A stretch of 64,000 nucleotides of DNA, from contig NC_082600.1 of assembly GCF_030936135.1 (NCBI RefSeq), forward strand, positions 6,266,821 through 6,330,820, in the 5' to 3' direction. Under the pieces are notes generated by a model that did not search any database, was not told where the DNA came from, and worked only from the letters and a program-made list of their open reading frames with translations. Positions 60,171 to 64,000 of this stretch are shown one piece after another (within the stretch, counting starts at the first letter, position 1; every line of letters begins with the position of its first letter). The translations under genes and the position numbers were made by a program. Origin of the DNA: Gavia stellata (taxonomy: Eukaryota; Chordata; Aves; Gaviiformes; Gaviidae).

Positions 60171-63100
60171 GTGCGGGTGGCGGGGAGCGGGGCGGGCTGC
60201 GGTGGGGCTCTCCGTCCCTCAGGCCGCCGGGGAGGGCAGGCGGGCAGGCGTGCCGGCGTGCCCGGGACGCGGGGGGGAACCGTTCCCCGGAGCCTTCAGG
60301 CCGCTTTCCCTGCGTGGGGGCAGGCGGCGGGGCGGCTGCCGCCGCCGTAGCGCCTAGCCCGCGGGGACGGCCTCTTTGTCAGGGTGCTGCTTTTGCACTC
60401 CCTTCCAGAGCTGCGCGATGAGATCCTCATGGAAGCGGAAAGCAACTCCAGCCTCAGCCAGGACTCCCTGGCCAGTGTCACGGCGGGCGACGTGCTCATT
60501 CACTCCACTAGTGTCCACAGGGAGAAGCCCATTGAAAGTGTGACAGGAGTTGGTGGCCGTATGAAAAAAGTGACGATCGCTGTCAAGAAGCTTCGTGAAG
60601 TGGTTTCTCCCCTCCAGGCAGCTGATGCGGCTTTGGCTGGAGACGGAGCACCCAGCGTTCCTCCAGCCGAGTTGGCAAACAGAGCTCCGAGGCGGGGAGT
60701 AACCCACGGCACCCCCCGCAGCGCGGCACCAGGTGCGTGATTTACCGTGGGTGTTCAGCTTAGGTTTGAGGTAAAATCGCTGTGTAGTGTTTTCAGTCAT
60801 GTAGTAGTTTTATAATTACGGAATTTTTGTATTCTGGTACTGCAAATAGCAGCACTCTTTCAAAAGTTGTGTTTGTTTTCCCGGACTTTGTTTTGCCCAT
60901 GAAAATCGAGTTGGGCAGGGAGAGGTGCGCAGTCAGAGCTCCGGTAACAGATCTCCAGTCTTGACTCCAGAGTCCTAGTCCTTAACTATGAGGCAACTCT
61001 CACCTTTATCAGAAAAGTCATGACTGTCATCGTGACATTTCACAAATATACTAAGCAGGAAGGTTTTAGGCAGCGTCAGAGAATAAAACAGTGTACTCAT
61101 GCAGGGACCTAAACGACATAGTTAAGAAGATTGATGCCTTCCCAGTCTGTCACAGTTTTTAATGCAGTTTGTAGGTCATCCTTTTAGACACCATATGAAT
61201 CTCTTCAATTTTATGCCCAAAGTATAGTCAGCAGACAAATCTGTGCCTAACAGAATATTGTGCCTGCCAGCAGACAGCTCTGAGTAGTCCCAATATTTTG
61301 GTCTTTTTTGTGTTTTCATGGAGTTTTGTGAATTATTTCGTGGTTTTATACTGGGAGAGAGATAAAAAGTCTTTTAAACACTTCTCTTTCTCTGCTTCTT
61401 TAAAGATTATTTTTTTCTCGAGAGCTTGAGCTAGTAGATATTCAAGCTATAGCTGTACAAGCTTGGTTTTATAAAGAACTGTTTATCGGACACTTGAAAG
61501 GTAATAAATATTGAATGTTGGAAGCAGACATTCTGAGAAAGTCATTCAGCTCTAGTCTTTTAATTTGCAGAGTTTTTGCAGGTTTTATGGAACAATATGA
61601 GTTTCAGAGCTGATCAGTTAAACAACTATTCAAAAAACTCAGGAAAAAAAAAGCTTCCCTGCTATCTACCACGACTTTAAATTTTACTTGTTAAAATTAT
61701 TTTTCTTACCTTGTAGTCTTGGAAAGCAAACAAACAAACCCTACTCCTACTCCTCCTAAACCCCAGCTGCTTCACACAAACAACATATGCTGGTACTGCC
61801 TGTACCATTGAAGCTCGCATAGATGAGAAAACAAAATGAAAAAAATAAATTGCATCCTTTTCTGTAACTTTTTTTTAAAAAACTATTTGTAGTAGTATTA
61901 AGTAAATAATTTAAGTCTTTTTTTAATAGAATGAGACTGTGGTGATGTACCATGTACTCTTCAAATTCAAGACTGACACAATCTGTGCTGCTTATCTAGT
62001 TAGGTAGAATATTCATTTTGTTTGTTCAAAATACATATCAATTACAGTCTTTGGAGTTTGGGAAAGGGATTTTGGGGTCAAGGTTCAAACACCTTCAAAA
62101 GATGTTATTTTTATAGTGTTAGGAAAACATACTAGTCTCTGACATAACTAAAATGTGTACTGTCCTCAGTGTCCTTCTTTGGTAAGGTATGTTATCATAC
62201 AATTGTCTGTCTAGACAAGTAGCTTTCTATGTTTCTATGATCTTTAGACATGAATTTGAGCTAGACCTTGTTGATTTTTTTAATGCTCTTGTTTTTCAGA
62301 GACTTTTTCCTATATTGTAGAACAAATCTATAATCCAGGCTCACAGAATTCATTAATGTTTGTATGCTTCAGCTTGATGGCTGTGGTCATTTGTGTTACG
62401 GAAGTCATTATGTTTAGATATTTAAAGATACAGACAGAGGAAATGTTGAGATTTGGGTTAGTCAAGGTATACTGAAAATGCATAAATAATCATTATGATC
62501 ACAGTAAAACTGCTTTTATTTTAGGAGTCCCGAGTACTAAAGGACGTCCAGAACATCTCCTTTCAGCAGAAAATTCTACAGAGCCCATGTTTTTATCACA
62601 AATGGTAAGAAAAGTTACTGTTGCTTCCTGCAATCCCAGATGAAGGGAACAGCATTTTTCTCAAAGTTGTAGCTTCTGTAAAAGCATAGCAAATCTTTGG
62701 CTCAGCTCCTGCACAGTAACTGTGCAGCTGCTTTCCTCTTTGAGTTGCTGCTAATGTGATATTAATGCTGAAGTGTTTGGAGGAGCTTTGTTTACCTGTT
62801 GCATAGTAAATACCAAGGTTTGTTTTTAAATTTTAGTGTAATTCTTCCTTTGAAAAAGTGGTTACACATGGCACAATGTTTGTTAGAAAAAACTAAAACT
62901 TCTTGTAGATTTTTTTTTCTCTTTGTATCATAGATAATGAAATGGACATCAATTTATATGGAACTCTTTAATACTTAAAATTGAAAGATTTATTTCCTTG
63001 TGATTTTTTTGTTGTATCTTACATACAGTGGAGACTTGTCTCTAGGGCATCCATACTGTGATGAGCATGCATGAGGATAAAATTCACCTATGCTGTGAAA

Positions 63101-63748
63101 GGATTGCAGTAAAGTTTCTGCATGTAGTAGTAGACCTAGTGAGCTGAACAAAAGTCTCAAAACAATGGTGGAGTACTCCACTATCAAATAAGGTTAAGTA
63201 AGAGATTTTTGCGTTCCTAACTTGCCTCTGTGACTCCTCACAGACTTGGATTATTCATAGATTGCACTTAAAGAAAATTCAGTCCCTTCAGTTCTACAGT
63301 GTTACGTGTGCTTAATTCTGTGTGATGGGTAATCCTGGATTGTTTGAGATTAGCAACTTGTATAAACTTAAACATGTGTAGTTTCACTACTACTTCAGCC
63401 ATAAATGAGGAGAGTATACTTAATCAGCACTTAGAATACTTACTTTTAATTTGAATTGTGTTTCTAGGTTTTTTGTCCCTAAAACGTCATGTGAGTTCTT
63501 GATTTCAAAGTCCAGATGATTCTGTGGTAGAGGTCTTCACATGTTTTGTTCCAAGACCTTGTGTTAGTGTGTAGATGTGTTTACGTTTGCGTATTCAGCA
63601 ATTCCATCTGCTTCTAAAAATTTGGCTGCTGATACTAGAGGCTTTGATGTATGCTTTTCTGCTCTTCTTGTTCTGAAGGATTATCCTAGAGAAGCTGCAG
63701 TACAAGAAGATCCTTCACTGCTACTGGAAGATAGCAGAAGACCTGAAG
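60152..63748 (+). CDS. KIAA0586: KIAA0586 (TALPID3), 3'-partial, first four coding exons
   Basis: TALPID3 is a centrosomal protein at the distal centriole needed for ciliogenesis and Hedgehog signalling; the chicken talpid3 mutant and human Joubert syndrome involve this gene. Exons 60152-60170, 60409-60732, 62525-62604 and 63679-63748 join in frame. They give MGAGASELRDEILMEAESNS, then GGRMKKVTIAVKKLREVVSP, VPPAELANRAPRR, and later TEPMFLSQMDYPREAAVQED. The KKLREVVS...VPPAELANR and EPM...AAVQ blocks match the remembered human N-terminus. The conserved coiled coil lies beyond the window. The start at 60152 has a strong context (GCCATGG) but requires a weak donor; the in-frame ATG at 60429 is an alternative. 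Confidence 0.88.
60409..60732 (+). CDS. KIAA0586: KIAA0586 coding exon 2
   Basis: It follows the acceptor CCTTCCAG and ends at donor CCAG|GTGCGT. It encodes ELRDEILMEAESNSSLSQDS, LASVTAGDVLIHSTSV, and the block MKKVTIAVKKLREVVSPLQA followed by APSVPPAELANRAPRRG, which aligns by eye with the TALPID3 N-terminus. Translation may also start at the in-frame ATG 60429. Confidence 0.88.
60733..62524 (+). other. KIAA0586: KIAA0586 intron 2
   Basis: The intron is AT-rich noncoding sequence downstream of the CpG island. No gene or clear repeat was recognised. Confidence 0.85.
62525..62604 (+). CDS. KIAA0586: KIAA0586 coding exon 3
   Basis: It encodes VPSTKGRPEHLLSAENSTEP then MFLSQM. The acceptor is ATTTTAG and the donor is ATG|GTAAGA. 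It starts by completing a split Gly codon and ends in phase 0, fitting both neighbours. Confidence 0.87.
62605..63678 (+). other. KIAA0586: KIAA0586 intron 3
   Basis: The intron is noncoding. No feature was recognised apart from the pyrimidine-rich acceptor region at its 3' end. Confidence 0.85.
63679..63748 (+). CDS. KIAA0586: KIAA0586 coding exon 4 (last in window)
   Basis: It encodes DYPREAAVQEDPSLLLEDSR then RPE. The acceptor TCTGAAG follows a pyrimidine-rich tract, and the donor is GAAG|GTAAGA. It ends in phase 1; the gene continues past the window. Confidence 0.85.
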
Positions 63749-64000
63749 GTAAGACACATTGCTGTACTGCTACAGCCCTTGTTTTTGTAACAAAACTGAT
63801 TAATTAGAGGAAAAGGCAGTTTTGATTTTATCTCAAATATTTTTCTTCAACAGAAATTTTTCAGTGAAAATATTCAAAGGTTTCTTTGATAAAAAGACAA
63901 TAATTGTGATTTATGTTCTTAAATTTTGCAAATTTTACTTCAGTCTTGCTGGTATAACACTAGCACATGTCGCTGTTGTGATGAACTGAGAGGGACTTCT
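63749..64000 (+). other. KIAA0586: KIAA0586 intron 4, cut by window end
   Basis: This is AT-rich noncoding sequence following the GTAAGA donor. The next exon is outside the window. Confidence 0.8.

Larger units (their letters stand above)
59500..60410. promoter_or_regulatory. Bidirectional CpG-island promoter of TIMM9 and KIAA0586
   Basis: This dense CpG-rich block lies between the minus-strand TIMM9 first exon and the plus-strand KIAA0586 first exon. Visible motifs are an ETS/GABP-type GCTTCCGG at 60164-60171, an NRF1-like GCGCGCAGGCGTG near 60111-60123, GC boxes (GGGCGGGGC near 60060-60068) and an X-box at 60146-60159. There is no TATA box. Such head-to-head promoters are common for housekeeping gene pairs. 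Confidence 0.8.

Noticed and set aside
62215-62240. TTTCTATGTTTCTATGATC, similar to the octamer tail of CR1 elements
   Set aside because: Only two degenerate units, and the upstream sequence does not look like CR1. Not enough to call an element.

Overview
The window looks like vertebrate nuclear DNA, most likely avian. Introns are long and AT-rich, splice sites follow GT/AG, dispersed repeats are rare, and there are compact CpG islands. No ribosome-binding sites, operons or other prokaryotic features are present. Three protein genes are recognised by spliced reading frames: ARID4A (+, 5' end outside the window), TIMM9 (-, complete coding sequence) and KIAA0586/TALPID3 (+, 3' end outside the window). 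Human chromosome 14q23.1 has the same order (ARID4A, TOMM20L, TIMM9, KIAA0586). All identifications come from reading the translations and recalling the families; no search was run.

Region 1 (1-42.9 kb) is ARID4A. The window opens inside an intron. Twenty coding exons between 9966 and 40964 join in a consistent frame into 1208 residues ending at a TGA. In order they carry the end of the Tudor-like N-terminus, the RBB1NT domain, the ARID DNA-binding domain, acidic/lysine-rich linkers, a chromo barrel, an AT-hook-like motif, a long acidic region with an LXCXE RB-binding motif, and a basic helical C-terminus with a Ser-rich tail. Two adjacent frame-neutral segments (23 and 21 codons) look alternatively spliced. 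The 8.4 kb intron before the ARID exons contains a CpG-rich patch with an X-box and an NRF1 site, followed by an ATG and a perfect donor that would splice in frame to the first ARID exon.

Region 2 (about 42.9-51.7 kb) is intergenic. It holds a GC-rich island at about 46.85-47.35 kb, where TOMM20L would be expected from mammalian synteny, but no TOM20-like reading frame was recognised.

Region 3 (51.7-60.1 kb) is TIMM9 on the minus strand: three coding exons giving 89 residues with the twin CX3C signature, plus a candidate 5' noncoding exon in the CpG island at 59.5-60.4 kb. An old amniote-type interspersed repeat lies in its second coding intron.

Region 4 (60.1-64 kb) is the start of KIAA0586/TALPID3, transcribed divergently from TIMM9 out of the shared CpG island. 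A near-consensus RFX X-box overlaps its probable start codon, which fits a ciliary gene. ARID4A (chromatin repression), TIMM9 (mitochondrial import) and TALPID3 (ciliogenesis) have no known shared pathway; the only regulatory link visible is the shared TIMM9/TALPID3 promoter.
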